Positions 1-8,170 of a stretch of DNA of 64,000 bases are shown piece after piece. The DNA lies in the NCBI RefSeq assembly GCF_000359585.1, contig NZ_APMH01000002.1, forward strand, positions 145,043-209,042. Direction: 5' to 3'. The stretch comes from Clostridium tyrobutyricum DSM 2637 = ATCC 25755 = JCM 11008. GTDB lineage: Bacteria; Bacillota; Clostridia; Clostridiales; Clostridiaceae. The position numbers were made by a program, and so were the translations under genes. Every line of letters starts with the position of its first letter. The first letter of the stretch is position 1. Below the pieces are notes generated by a model. The model saw only the letters and a list, made by a program, of their open reading frames with translations, was not told where the DNA came from and did not search any database.

Positions 1-781
1 TTCCTTTAAGTGAGCTGTCATATATATTTTCTTCTATCTCATCTTTTGTCACCTCAAGTACATCCAGCGCTTCTTCCTCTAATTTTTTTAACGGCATATA
101 TGTGTTGCCAAAATTACAAAACTTACTTACTATATATTTAATACCACTCTGAATTCTAAATGGTGAATTGCCTTCTATTCCCAAACTTCTAGCTATTCTA
201 TCAGCAATTTTAAAGCCTATGCCTGATATTTCTTCCGTAAGTACATATGGATTTTCCTTAACTGTTTTTATAGATGCTGCTCCAAACTTCTTATGTATCT
301 TTACACATTGATTTGGAGTAACCCCATAAGTTTGTAAAAATATCATTATATTTCTTACTTCTACTTGTTTTGAATAGGATTTACAAATTAAATCTATCTT
401 TTTTTGTCCAATACCTTCTATCTCTCTAAGTCTTTCTATATGATTATCCAATACATCTAATGTATCTTCACCAAATCTCTCTACTATTTTCTTTGCAGTT
501 ACAGGTCCTATGCCCGATATTGCCCCAGATGATAAGTATCTTTCTATTCCAGTGGAACTAGTTGGCAATATCTCCTCAGAATATTTAATTTTAAGCTGCC
601 TGCCAAACTTGGGATGGACTGACCAGTCTCCCGTTAACTTTAAATTTTGTCCTTCCATAATAAATGGTATACTGCCTACTATAACTGTAATTCCATCTTT
701 TCCCTTTATTCTGGCAACTGTATATCCATTTTTCTCATTTTGATATACTATTTCATCTACAATACCTTGTAACTCCTGCAT
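1..781 (-). CDS. recD2: RecD2-type ATP-dependent DNA helicase, N-terminal part (cut by window edge)
   Basis: This is the first ~260 codons of a RecD2/YrrC-type superfamily 1 helicase; the gene runs off the left edge. The ATG follows a GGGAG ribosome site. The visible part is the N-terminal OB-like region followed by helix-hairpin-helix repeats, seen as AIRGIGPVTAKKI, EIEGIGQKKIDLI and EISGIGFKIADRI, which are characteristic of RecD2 and absent from RecBCD-type RecD. The ATPase motifs lie outside the window. RecD2 works in DNA repair and replication-fork maintenance without RecB or RecC. It lies downstream of metK but is separated from it by a strong terminator, so it probably has its own promoter. 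Confidence 0.88.
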   Translation of the reverse strand, partial: MQELQGIVDEIVYQNEKNGYTVARIKGKDGITVIVGSIPFIMEGQNLKLTGDWSVHPKFGRQLKIKYSEEILPTSSTGIERYLSSGAISGIGPVTAKKIVERFGEDTLDVLDNHIERLREIEGIGQKKIDLICKSYSKQVEVRNIMIFLQTYGVTPNQCVKIHKKFGAASIKTVKENPYVLTEEISGIGFKIADRIARSLGIEGNSPFRIQSGIKYIVSKFCNFGNTYMPLKKLEEEALDVLEVTKDEIEENIYDSSLKG

Positions 782-860
782 AGAATCTCCCTACTTTTTT
801 AAGATAGTTATAATACATACAATTATATCATAATATTATATTAAATTGATTTTAACTTAA

Positions 861-890
861 AAAGCACGTATCCATTTATGGATACGTGCC
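861..890 (-). terminator. Rho-independent terminator after metK
   Basis: Read on the minus strand, an 11-bp stem closes a five-base loop and is followed by a run of T (TTTTTAAG). It begins about 10 bases after the metK stop codon and ends that transcript before recD2. Confidence 0.85.
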
Positions 891-898
891 AAGAAATA

Positions 899-2074
899 TT
901 ATAAATATTTCTTTATTTCATTCACTCTATTCAATTTTTCCCAAGGAACATCTATATCTGTTCTTCCAAAGTGTCCATAAGCTGCTACTTGTCTATATAT
1001 AGGCCTTCTTAAATCCAAATCTCTTATTATAGCTCCCGGTCTCAAATCAAATACTTTATTTACTATTTCAACTATTTTATCTTCTGAAATTTTTCCTGTA
1101 CCAAAAGTATCTGCTGTTATAGATACAGGTTGTGCTACACCTATGGCATAAGCCAACTGCAACTCTAGCTTGTCTGCTACTCCTGCTGCCACTAGGTTCT
1201 TAGCAACCCATCTTGCTGCATATGCAGCAGATCTATCAACCTTAGTTGGGTCTTTTCCTGAGAAAGCTCCGCCGCCATGTCTTCCGTATCCACCATATGT
1301 ATCAACTATTATCTTTCTTCCTGTAAGTCCTGAATCTCCTTGAGGACCTCCTACAACAAATCTACCTGTCGGATTTATGAAATATTTAGTTTTGCTGTCC
1401 AAAAATTCTGCTGGTATAATAAATTTTATTACATTTTCAATTATATCTTCTCTTATCTGTTCTTGAGTTACATGTGGGTCATGCTGAGTAGATACAACTA
1501 CTGTATCTATTCTAACAGGCTTATCATTTTCATATTCTACAGTTACCTGAGTTTTACCATCTGGTCTCAAATAAGATAATATACCTTCTTTTCTTACATC
1601 CGCCAATCTCTTAGAAAGCTTATGTGCCATACTTATTGGAAGTGGCATGTATTCTTCAGTTTCATTTGTAGCAAAACCAAACATCATTCCCTGATCTCCA
1701 GCTCCAATAGCATCTATTTTATCCATCTTACCTGATTTAGCTTCAAAAGCTTCATCTACACCCATGGCTATATCAGAAGATTGCTCATCTATAGAGGATA
1801 TTACAGAACAAGTATCACAATCAAAACCATATTTAGCTCTAGTATATCCTATTTCTCTTACAGTCTTTCTAACTATTTTAGGTATGTCTACGTAACACTT
1901 AGTTGATATTTCACCCATAACTAAAATCATTCCGGTAGTAGTTATTGTCTCACAAGCTACTCTTCCATTGGGATCCTGACTTAATATAGAATCAAGGATA
2001 GCATCTGAAATTTGATCACACATTTTATCTGGATGTCCTTCTGTAACTGACTCAGATGTGAATAGTTTTCTCAT
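899..2074 (-). CDS. metK: S-adenosylmethionine synthetase
   Basis: Makes S-adenosylmethionine from methionine and ATP in the cytoplasm. The 391-aa product has the usual family length. It starts [17 protein letters not shown], with the conserved GHPDK ATP/methionine-binding motif, and carries [12 protein letters not shown] and the glycine-rich [16 protein letters not shown] phosphate-binding loop. The ATG follows GGAGGTAAGAAAT. The gene is monocistronic: an S-box riboswitch with its own terminator lies immediately upstream and a terminator lies immediately downstream. Regulation is therefore expected to be feedback control, with high SAM causing premature termination. Nothing looks abnormal in the reading frame. 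Confidence 0.98.
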   Translation of the reverse strand: MRKLFTSESVTEGHPDKMCDQISDAILDSILSQDPNGRVACETITTTGMILVMGEISTKCYVDIPKIVRKTVREIGYTRAKYGFDCDTCSVISSIDEQSSDIAMGVDEAFEAKSGKMDKIDAIGAGDQGMMFGFATNETEEYMPLPISMAHKLSKRLADVRKEGILSYLRPDGKTQVTVEYENDKPVRIDTVVVSTQHDPHVTQEQIREDIIENVIKFIIPAEFLDSKTKYFINPTGRFVVGGPQGDSGLTGRKIIVDTYGGYGRHGGGAFSGKDPTKVDRSAAYAARWVAKNLVAAGVADKLELQLAYAIGVAQPVSITADTFGTGKISEDKIVEIVNKVFDLRPGAIIRDLDLRRPIYRQVAAYGHFGRTDIDVPWEKLNRVNEIKKYL

Positions 2075-2099
2075 ATTTCTTACCTCCGTTTGTGTAAAA

Positions 2100-2126
2100 T
2101 AAAAAACCTCTTCGTAAGAAGAGGTT
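2100..2126 (-). terminator. Expression-platform terminator of the S-box leader
   Basis: On the minus strand AACCTCTTC-TTAC-GAAGAGGTT is followed by TTTTTT about 25 bases before the metK start codon. It is the terminator hairpin that the SAM-bound aptamer is expected to allow to form. Confidence 0.85.
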
Positions 2127-2141
2127 AATAAACTTAACTAC

Positions 2142-2242
2142 TCTCTTATCTTGCAGTAATTCTGCAGGAATTGGCACCTTAGTAATATTACTGGTTGCCG
2201 GGTTTCACAGGGCCCTTTCCCTCCACCTCTCTCGATAAGAGT
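2142..2242 (-). promoter_or_regulatory. SAM-I (S-box) riboswitch aptamer upstream of metK
   Basis: Read on the minus strand, the P1 helix pairs CTCTTATC (plus 2234-2241 complement) with GATAAGAG (2143-2150). Inside are the hallmark S-box elements in the right order: AGAGAGGTGGAGGGA, GGCCCTGTGAAACCCGGCAACC and AAGGTGCCAATTCCTGC. A terminator hairpin and metK follow. The S-box binds S-adenosylmethionine and turns expression off when it is abundant; placement on metK is one of the classic S-box sites. I rate this as certain from primary sequence motifs alone. Confidence 0.97.
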
Positions 2243-2256
2243 TTTAAATTGTAAAA

Positions 2257-2282
2257 TAAAAAACACTTGTAAGTGTTTTTTT
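2257..2282 (-). terminator. Terminator of the tRNA-Thr/tRNA-Tyr transcript
   Basis: On the minus strand AAAAACACTT-ACAAGTGTTTTTT follows the CCA end of tRNA-Tyr by two bases. A short stem with a T tract fits a Rho-independent terminator. It ends only about 15 bases before the S-box aptamer. Confidence 0.7.
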
Positions 2283-2283
2283 A

Positions 2284-2368
2284 TGGTGGAGGAAGATGGA
2301 TTCGAACCATCGAAGTCAATGACAACAGATTTACAGTCTGCCCCCTTTAGCCACTCGGGAATTCCTCC
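2284..2368 (-). tRNA. tRNA-Tyr (anticodon GTA)
   Basis: An 85-nt class II tRNA with a long variable arm. The acceptor stem GGAGGAA pairs with TTCCTCC before an encoded A-CCA end. The anticodon loop reads ACTGTAAAT (GTA) and the T arm contains GGTTCGAATCC. It lies six bases downstream of tRNA-Thr and is presumably processed from the same transcript. Confidence 0.96.
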
Positions 2369-2373
2369 GCATT

Positions 2374-2449
<76 letters not shown>

Positions 2450-2511
2450 GTATGATTAATATTTTGGCAATCAATAAAAATCCATAAATAACAAATTCAT
2501 TACCGTAAATT

Positions 2512-2540
2512 AGTATACATGGTCAATATAATATTTTCAA
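2512..2540 (-). promoter_or_regulatory. Sigma-A-type promoter for the tRNA pair
   Basis: On the minus strand TTGAAA (2535-2540) and TATACT (2512-2517) are separated by exactly 17 bases. The expected start point near 2505 gives a leader of about 55 bases before tRNA-Thr. The rest of 2450-2736 is AT-rich, with no gene visible. Confidence 0.6.
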
Positions 2541-2736
2541 ATTTTATATACGACCATTTTCATAAATTACATAGTATTATAACCATTTTTCTCCGTTTTC
2601 CTTCTAATATCGTACATTAACAATTACAGCATTTATATCCTATTTATTAAAAAATATTGTATTACATTCTATTTTTTTAATTATGTCATATAAATTATAT
2701 ATAGCATTCAACACATAAATTAAAGAGGTGAACACT

Positions 2737-3279
2737 TTGAATAAAGTAAAATCTAACTATAAAAGTAAATTGGCTTACTACAAGTTAGCATATTTTTTAA
2801 AAGATTATATTAATGAAAATACTGTAATAGTTTGTATTGGAACAGACAAATACATAGGAGACTGCCTTGGCCCTTTGGTAGGTACACTTCTTAAAACAAA
2901 TCATTTTCCCCTACCAGTGTATGGTACAATTGAAGATCCAATACATGCTTTAAATATTGATAATAAATTAAATGAAATAAGGTTAAATCATGAAAATTAT
3001 AATATTATAGGTATAGATGCCTGTCTAGGCAATCGAGAAAATATAGGTGAGATACAAGCTAGAGATTTCCCGATTCATCCTGGAAAAGGTGTTGGTAAAT
3101 CTCTGCCCAATGTAGGAGAATCATCAATAGTAGGTATAGTTGATTCAAATGCCAATGAAAATATATTTAGCTGTACTAATAATATAAGATTAAGTTTAAT
3201 TTTATCCATGGCAAAAGTTATACTTCGTTCTTTAATGCATGGATACTATTTATACTATAATGATGATTTACTTGTATAG
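2737..3279 (+). CDS. yyaC: YyaC-family spore protein (DUF1256)
   Basis: About 180 aa of the YyaC family, which is restricted to spore formers and shares a fold with the HybD/GPR-type proteases; its substrate is not established. Conserved segments visible are VCIGTDKYIGDCLGPLVG, YGTIEDPIHALN, IIGIDACLG, IHPGKGVGKSLPNVGE and SIVGIVD. I place the start at the TTG at 2737 because the GAGGTG ribosome site overlaps the upstream in-frame GTG (2728), which would leave that GTG without a site. The gene is alone on the plus strand and convergent with mbl. No clear signal peptide is present, so a cytoplasmic location is likely. Confidence 0.87.
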   Translation: MNKVKSNYKSKLAYYKLAYFLKDYINENTVIVCIGTDKYIGDCLGPLVGTLLKTNHFPLPVYGTIEDPIHALNIDNKLNEIRLNHENYNIIGIDACLGNRENIGEIQARDFPIHPGKGVGKSLPNVGESSIVGIVDSNANENIFSCTNNIRLSLILSMAKVILRSLMHGYYLYYNDDLLV

Positions 3280-3337
3280 ATAAAAATCTAACTTACTAGA
3301 AATTAATTCAAACTAATAAATTAGATTTAAATGAATA

Positions 3338-4366
3338 TTAGTCTATAAGAGTTATATCATCACCACTAAATGTAAGCTCCATTTTGTCCAAATATTCAAG
3401 TACTTTGCCTGTACCAATAGCTACACATGATACTGCATCTTCAGCTACATATACCGGTACACGTGTGACCTCCTGTATCAGCTCATTTAACCCATTTAAA
3501 AGAGATCCCCCTCCAGTCATGACAATACCTTTATTAGAAATATCTGCTGCCAATTCTGGGGGCGTCTTTTCAAGTACTGCATGGGTTGTATCAGCTATTG
3601 CATTTATGGTATATTTTAGTGCATCTCTTATTTCAGTAGATGATACTGCTATATTTTTAGGAAGACCTGTAACTAGATCTCTACCCCTTATTTCCATACC
3701 AATTTCACTGTCTGGCTTATATGCAGAACCTATATTTATCTTTAATTCCTCCGCAGTTCTCTCTCCTATCATAAGTTTATGTTCTTTTCTTATATATTTC
3801 ATTATTGATTCATCAAACTTGTCTCCAGCTATCTTAATAGAAGATCTTACAACAATACCACCCAAGGATATTACAGCAACATCAGTAGTTCCTCCACCTA
3901 TATCAATAACCATATTTCCCTCTGGTTTTGTTATATCAATACCAGCACCTATGGCTGCTGCTAATGGTTCTTCAATCAAAAACACTTTTTTGGCACCTGC
4001 ATTTTGTGCTGCATCAATTACAGCCCTCTTTTCAACTTCTGTAGCCTCACAAGGGACACAAACTACAACTCTAGGAGTAATTCTTTTTTTACCACAAGCT
4101 TTTCCTATAAAATATTTCAGCATCTTTTCAGTTACATCATAATCAGATATAACTCCATCTCTGAGTGGTCGTATAGCCACAATATTGCCAGGTGTCCTTC
4201 CAATCATCTGCCATGCTTCTTCGCCTACAGCCAGTACCTTATTTTGGTTCTTGTCTATTGCAACTACTGATGGTTCCTTTAATATTACACCTTTTCCTTT
4301 AATATAAACAAGTATTGTAGCTGTACCTAAATCAATTCCCATATCTGTTCCTATACTAAAAAACAT
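3338..4366 (-). CDS. mbl: MreB-family actin-like cell-shape protein (Mbl type)
   Basis: A 342-aa bacterial actin that polymerises at the membrane and guides lateral wall synthesis. Actin-fold motifs are clear: phosphate 1 GIDLGTATILVY near the N-terminus, VPCEATEVEKRAV, the EEPLAAAIGAG connect segment, phosphate 2 VIDIGGGTTDVAVIS, and the adenosine motif GIVMTGGGSLLNGL. I call it Mbl rather than MreB because spoIIID lies immediately upstream, as in B. subtilis, and because no mreCD genes are present. The ATG has a GGAG site 10 bases upstream. Expression may be linked to spoIIID, which ends 91 bases upstream. Confidence 0.92.
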   Translation of the reverse strand: MFFSIGTDMGIDLGTATILVYIKGKGVILKEPSVVAIDKNQNKVLAVGEEAWQMIGRTPGNIVAIRPLRDGVISDYDVTEKMLKYFIGKACGKKRITPRVVVCVPCEATEVEKRAVIDAAQNAGAKKVFLIEEPLAAAIGAGIDITKPEGNMVIDIGGGTTDVAVISLGGIVVRSSIKIAGDKFDESIMKYIRKEHKLMIGERTAEELKINIGSAYKPDSEIGMEIRGRDLVTGLPKNIAVSSTEIRDALKYTINAIADTTHAVLEKTPPELAADISNKGIVMTGGGSLLNGLNELIQEVTRVPVYVAEDAVSCVAIGTGKVLEYLDKMELTFSGDDITLID

Positions 4367-4457
4367 TCCTTTTTCACTCCTACTCTCCCTTTCTTTTCAT
4401 TGCAAAATTACATATCACTATTAAGTTTATCATATTATAATTATAATAGGAATGTTT

Positions 4458-4712
4458 TTAACCTTCAATAGCCTTATATTTCATTTTAGTTGCATTACCA
4501 CCCCTAATATGTCTTTCTGCTTTATTAAAGTCCAATATGGTTTTTGCCTCTTTTGCTATCTGAGGATTTATTTTTGGAAGTCTTTCAGTCATATCCTTGT
4601 GTATAGTACTTTTGCTAACGCCAAAAACCTTTGCCGTTTTCCTAATAGTAGCCCTTGATCCTATTATATATTTAGCTACCTCTAAAACTCTTTCTTCAAT
4701 ATAATCTTTCAA
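4458..4712 (-). CDS. spoIIID: Sporulation transcription factor SpoIIID
   Basis: An 84-aa DNA-binding protein of the mother-cell regulatory cascade. The helix-turn-helix IRKTAKVFGVSKSTIHKDM is followed by the conserved LPKINPQIAKEAKTIL and the basic tail RHIRGGNATKMKY, which contributes to DNA contacts in this family. Length and sequence fit SpoIIID closely. The start is a TTG preceded by GAGGAG. It sits between spoIIQ and mbl, the conserved Firmicute order. In known spore formers it is made under sigma-E and represses or activates sigma-E and sigK targets. Confidence 0.96.
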   Translation of the reverse strand: MKDYIEERVLEVAKYIIGSRATIRKTAKVFGVSKSTIHKDMTERLPKINPQIAKEAKTILDFNKAERHIRGGNATKMKYKAIEG

Positions 4713-4839
4713 TTTATTTCAACTCCTCTATAAATTCTGAATTAATAATCAAAAGTTCAGTTTATTATTAATTAATTTTCAATACATAAAATTTCTATTA
4801 TAATAAATACAAAAAGTATTTTAATTTTCTTTTTCTATG

Positions 4840-4867
4840 AGCCATTTCTTTATTTAAAGAAATGGCT
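4840..4867 (-). terminator. Hairpin after spoIIQ, possible terminator
   Basis: AGCCATTTCTTT and its complement AAAGAAATGGCT form a perfect 12-bp stem six bases past the spoIIQ stop codon. On the minus strand it is not followed by a clean T run (CATAGAAAAAG), so termination by this hairpin alone is uncertain. Confidence 0.45.
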
Positions 4868-4872
4868 GAAAC

Positions 4873-5592
4873 TTAATATTTTATATATTTTCCTGGATCA
4901 ACAAAGCTATTTCCTTTTAAAACAGCAAAATGAAGATGATCGCCATATTTTTCATAACCAGATCTAAGGCTAGTATTTCCAACTACTCCTATCACTTGAC
5001 CTTTTGATATATTCTGACCTTTAGAAACCTTTAAGTTAGGATCTAAGTTTGAATATACTGTCTTCAATCCATTTTGATGATTTATAATTACTTGAACTCC
5101 ATCTTGAGTATTAGTATCCACTTCTTCTACTCTTCCAGTCATGGCAGCAAATACTGGTTTGCCAATAGGAACTTGTATATCATATCCTAAATTTGGCCTA
5201 TAAGTTCCTGTAGAATCCCAATATACTGGATCTGTTGAAAATCCTCTTGCTATATTCCCTTCTACTGGCTTTTGAAAAGTCGTACTAACTGAATTTGACA
5301 CTCCTTTTGAAGGTTCTTGCTTTTGAGAATTAGCATTTGTTCTACTTTCTGCTTTACTACTTTTTTTAACTTGAAGGGCATTATCATATTTATCTTCTAA
5401 CTTGGCCGTATCCTTACTCTTATTCTGTGATTGAGATATAGCAGCTCTGTTTTTTTGTTCAGCTTGATTTCTAGTATTCTTAGCTGTTAAATAAGCTGCC
5501 GTAGCTGCAACACAAAGACAGATAAATAATATTATATAAAAGCCCTCCTTTTTCAAAAAACTAAATGGTCTTTTAATAAAATTTTTGTTCAT
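4873..5592 (-). CDS. spoIIQ: SpoIIQ-like LytM/M23 domain protein
   Basis: Forespore membrane protein that in spore formers pairs with mother-cell SpoIIIAH to join the two cells across the septum. The start is the ATG at 5592, after AAGGAGGTGTTGAT; the longer frame upstream is discarded. The 239-aa product has one N-terminal membrane segment (about residues 18-37), a Lys/Ser-rich linker and a C-terminal M23 domain. The LytM zinc site is incomplete: the position of the first His in HxGxD holds Asn (NLGYD, N134), while D138 and the HLH pair (H219, H221) remain. It is therefore probably a structural rather than lytic protein. Its place after spoIID matches B. subtilis. Confidence 0.88.
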   Translation of the reverse strand: MNKNFIKRPFSFLKKEGFYIILFICLCVAATAAYLTAKNTRNQAEQKNRAAISQSQNKSKDTAKLEDKYDNALQVKKSSKAESRTNANSQKQEPSKGVSNSVSTTFQKPVEGNIARGFSTDPVYWDSTGTYRPNLGYDIQVPIGKPVFAAMTGRVEEVDTNTQDGVQVIINHQNGLKTVYSNLDPNLKVSKGQNISKGQVIGVVGNTSLRSGYEKYGDHLHFAVLKGNSFVDPGKYIKY

Positions 5593-5610
5593 ATCAACAC
5601 CTCCTTCTTG

Positions 5611-5639
5611 TAGTTTGTCCAGAGTATAGAAAAAAATAC
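5611..5639 (-). promoter_or_regulatory. Possible sigma-F-type promoter of spoIIQ
   Basis: On the minus strand GTATT (5635-5639) and GGACAAACTA (5611-5620), 14 bases apart, resemble the sigma-F consensus (GYATA, about 15 bases, GGNRANANTW) with one mismatch in each element. A terminator separates spoIIQ from spoIID, so a promoter must lie in this short gap. The predicted start would lie almost on the ribosome site, which weakens the call. Confidence 0.4.
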
Positions 5640-5661
5640 ATGTTTTGTAAAATTTAATCAA

Positions 5662-5691
5662 AAAAATAGCAGTGTTTTTAACTGCTATTTA
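5662..5691 (-). terminator. Terminator overlapping the end of spoIID
   Basis: On the minus strand AAATAGCAG and CTGCTATTT form a stem around an A-rich loop, followed by TTTTTTGATT. The spoIID stop codon (TAG) lies inside the left arm. It separates spoIID from spoIIQ transcription. Confidence 0.8.
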
Positions 5692-6701
5692 ATATCACTA
5701 ATTTTTTCTATTTTCACTCCACTATAATAGTGGCAAAGTATGTCTTTATAATTCTTTCCTTTTTTGCCCATAATATTAGCGCCCCATTGACTCATACCAA
5801 CATCATGTCCATATCCTAAACATTGAATATAAACTTTACTACTGCTAAAGCTTATACTAAAATTAGCTGAATTAAGTCCCATTAACATTCTAAATTTTGT
5901 ACCTGCTATAGTAATTCCACCAAGCTTTATTTGTTTTACAGAACCCGCTTCTGTTCTATCCTCTATTTTTATTTGAGAACTTAAATTTTGTATGGATAAT
6001 CTAGCTTTTGGATACTGCGAATTAACCTTACCTACAAACTCTTGCAGGGAAAATGTATTTGATGTTTTATATTTTGTAGCTATTTCTTCTCCCGGACTTT
6101 TTACACTTTTTAAATACCCAATATCTGAATTAAAAGCCTCACTGGCATCTTCCGTAACTCCACTGCTTGTAGAAAAATAATAGGGTTCTTTAACCAATTT
6201 ACCATTATAAGTTAAAATTTCCCCCTGGGTAGATTCTGAGGCATCTACTACTTTGTTCCAATATGTATTGCCATACTTTAAAGGCCATTTTTCCATTCTT
6301 TCCTGCTTTGGCATAAAAACTTGGCATTTAGGAGTATCACATACATCGGCTCCAGTATTACTTTTATACTTTATACCTCCATACTGTTCCATATGGGCTA
6401 AAGCAAAGGTCCTGGCTGCTACAGCTTGTGCTTTAAGTGCCTCTTCCGAAAAGTTTGCCGGCATTTCCCCTGCCACTACTCCTGCTACATAATCTTCTAT
6501 GGGTATTTCTTCCACCCTGTTTTCTTTAGTTATATAAACCTTGATTTTATCCGCATACCTTTCCTTGGATATTATATTTTTAGAGTTTATAAAAAAATCT
6601 GGCAAGTTTTTAATCTGTCTATACTGGAAACCAACTATAATTAATGACATTAAGATTATAAAGGTTGAGAACATCCCTATTAAAATAAATATTCTCTTCA
6701 A
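5685..6701 (-). CDS. spoIID: Stage II sporulation protein D (SpoIID), peptidoglycan lytic transglycosylase
   Basis: Membrane-anchored enzyme of the engulfment machinery that cleaves glycan strands lacking stem peptides. The 338-aa protein has one N-terminal membrane segment (about residues 6-25) and a full SpoIID domain. The motif YVAGVVAGEMP holds the catalytic Glu (E79), followed by LKAQAVAARTFA, a conserved Cys pair (C121, C126), YYFSTSSGVTE and the C-terminal GYGHDVGMSQWGA. The start is a TTG with GAGAGGAG upstream. It lies between murA and spoIIQ as in B. subtilis. A 5' leader hairpin (6727-6753) precedes the ribosome site. Confidence 0.96.
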   Translation of the reverse strand: MKRIFILIGMFSTFIILMSLIIVGFQYRQIKNLPDFFINSKNIISKERYADKIKVYITKENRVEEIPIEDYVAGVVAGEMPANFSEEALKAQAVAARTFALAHMEQYGGIKYKSNTGADVCDTPKCQVFMPKQERMEKWPLKYGNTYWNKVVDASESTQGEILTYNGKLVKEPYYFSTSSGVTEDASEAFNSDIGYLKSVKSPGEEIATKYKTSNTFSLQEFVGKVNSQYPKARLSIQNLSSQIKIEDRTEAGSVKQIKLGGITIAGTKFRMLMGLNSANFSISFSSSKVYIQCLGYGHDVGMSQWGANIMGKKGKNYKDILCHYYSGVKIEKISDIK

Positions 6702-6858
6702 TACTAACGGACTCCTCTCAATTATACCTGCAATGTTATAGTACCATCGCAGGCTTAAATTATAAAAACTTTAGATATTGTGCTATTTCCCAAACAATAT
6801 AATTTATGATGAATCCGAAGAGAATATTACAAAAAATTTTTTAATATGGACTTTTATA

Positions 6859-8118
6859 TCAGTTGACTACCCTTGCGATATCTGCACCAAGAGCCTTGAA
6901 TTTATTTTCAATACTTACATATCCTCTATCCACATGGTATATATCTGATATTTCTGTTTCTCCCTCTGCAGCAAGGCCGCAAAGTATGAGTGCTGCACCT
7001 GCTCTAAGATCTGTAGCTCTTACTTCTGCTCCTGTAAGTCTTGGAACCCCCTCAATAACGGCACTTCTACCATCTATTTTTATATTGGCTCCCATTCTTT
7101 TCATTTCAGCTGCATGCATGAATCTATTTTCAAATATAGTTTCAGTTACTATACTTGTGCCAGTTACTGTAGCTAATAAGCCAGTAATTTGAGACTGCAT
7201 ATCTGTAGGAAATCCCGGATATGGCATCGTCTTTACATCTATTGGCTTCAAATCCCTATTGCCATCTACAATTACGCTGTTGCCATGAGGTTTTATATAT
7301 ACTCCTGCCTCAGTAAGTTTGGCAATTATAGGCTTTAGATATTCAAGGTTTACCCTGTTTATTTTAAACTTGCTCCTAGTTATTGCTGCTGCAACCATAA
7401 AGGTACCACATTCTATTCTGTCATTTATAGGATTATGAGTTGTTCCCTTTAACTCTTTTACTCCTATTATCCGGATAGTATCGCTACCGGCACCTATTAT
7501 ACTGGCACCCATATTATTTAAGAATTTTCCCAAATCTGCTATTTCAGGTTCTTCTGCAGCATTTTCTATTATAGTTTCGCCTTCTGCCATTACAGCTGCC
7601 ATCATTATATTTTCTGTAGCTCCTACAGAAGGAAAATCTAAATATATATTGTTTCCAATTAACTTATCTACACTTGCCTCCACATAGCCATGCCCTACAT
7701 CTATATTTGCACGAAGAGCATTAAATCCCTTAAGGTGCAAATCTATTGGTCTTGTTCCTATATTACATCCACCAGGTAAAGACAATTTAAAATGTCCAAA
7801 TCTAGATATCATTGGCCCCATTATAAGAAATGAGGCCCTCATTTTTTTTACAAGTTCACTATCAGGCATAGAATCTCTAATATTTGAACTGTCTATTACT
7901 ATTTTATTTGAATTCTTATCTATATTTATTTCTGCTCCAATGCTTTTTAATATATTGCTTATAACAAATACATCCTCCAACAATGGAACATCATCTATAA
8001 TACATTTATCGCTACTTAATATACATGCTGCCATAATAGGCAATACTGCATTTTTAGCAGAACTTATCTTTACTTCTCCATGAAGTTTGTTTCCTCCCCT
8101 AACTATTATTTTACTCAT
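6859..8118 (-). CDS. murA: UDP-N-acetylglucosamine 1-carboxyvinyltransferase
   Basis: First committed step of peptidoglycan precursor synthesis: transfers enolpyruvate from PEP to UDP-GlcNAc. The 419-aa product has the family length and both inside-out alpha/beta repeats. It starts MSKIIVRGGNKLHGEVKISSAKNA, with the substrate-binding K and N, and carries LPGGCNIGTRPIDLHL, in which C118 is the active-site Cys targeted by fosfomycin in this family. An upstream ACAATTAATG context gives the ATG. It is followed by spoIID after about 155 bases and preceded by ywmB after 52 bases, suggesting ywmB-murA co-transcription. A second murA paralogue, common in Firmicutes, is not in the window. Confidence 0.97.
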   Translation of the reverse strand: MSKIIVRGGNKLHGEVKISSAKNAVLPIMAACILSSDKCIIDDVPLLEDVFVISNILKSIGAEINIDKNSNKIVIDSSNIRDSMPDSELVKKMRASFLIMGPMISRFGHFKLSLPGGCNIGTRPIDLHLKGFNALRANIDVGHGYVEASVDKLIGNNIYLDFPSVGATENIMMAAVMAEGETIIENAAEEPEIADLGKFLNNMGASIIGAGSDTIRIIGVKELKGTTHNPINDRIECGTFMVAAAITRSKFKINRVNLEYLKPIIAKLTEAGVYIKPHGNSVIVDGNRDLKPIDVKTMPYPGFPTDMQSQITGLLATVTGTSIVTETIFENRFMHAAEMKRMGANIKIDGRSAVIEGVPRLTGAEVRATDLRAGAALILCGLAAEGETEISDIYHVDRGYVSIENKFKALGADIARVVN

Positions 8119-8170
8119 TAATTGTCCTCCATTCTATAATTTCTGGTATGTTCTTTACTTGGATTAATCA

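Noticed and set aside
3384..4142. A 252-codon open frame opposite mbl
   Set aside because: It lies entirely antisense to the clear MreB-family coding region, has no ribosome site and no recognisable protein features.
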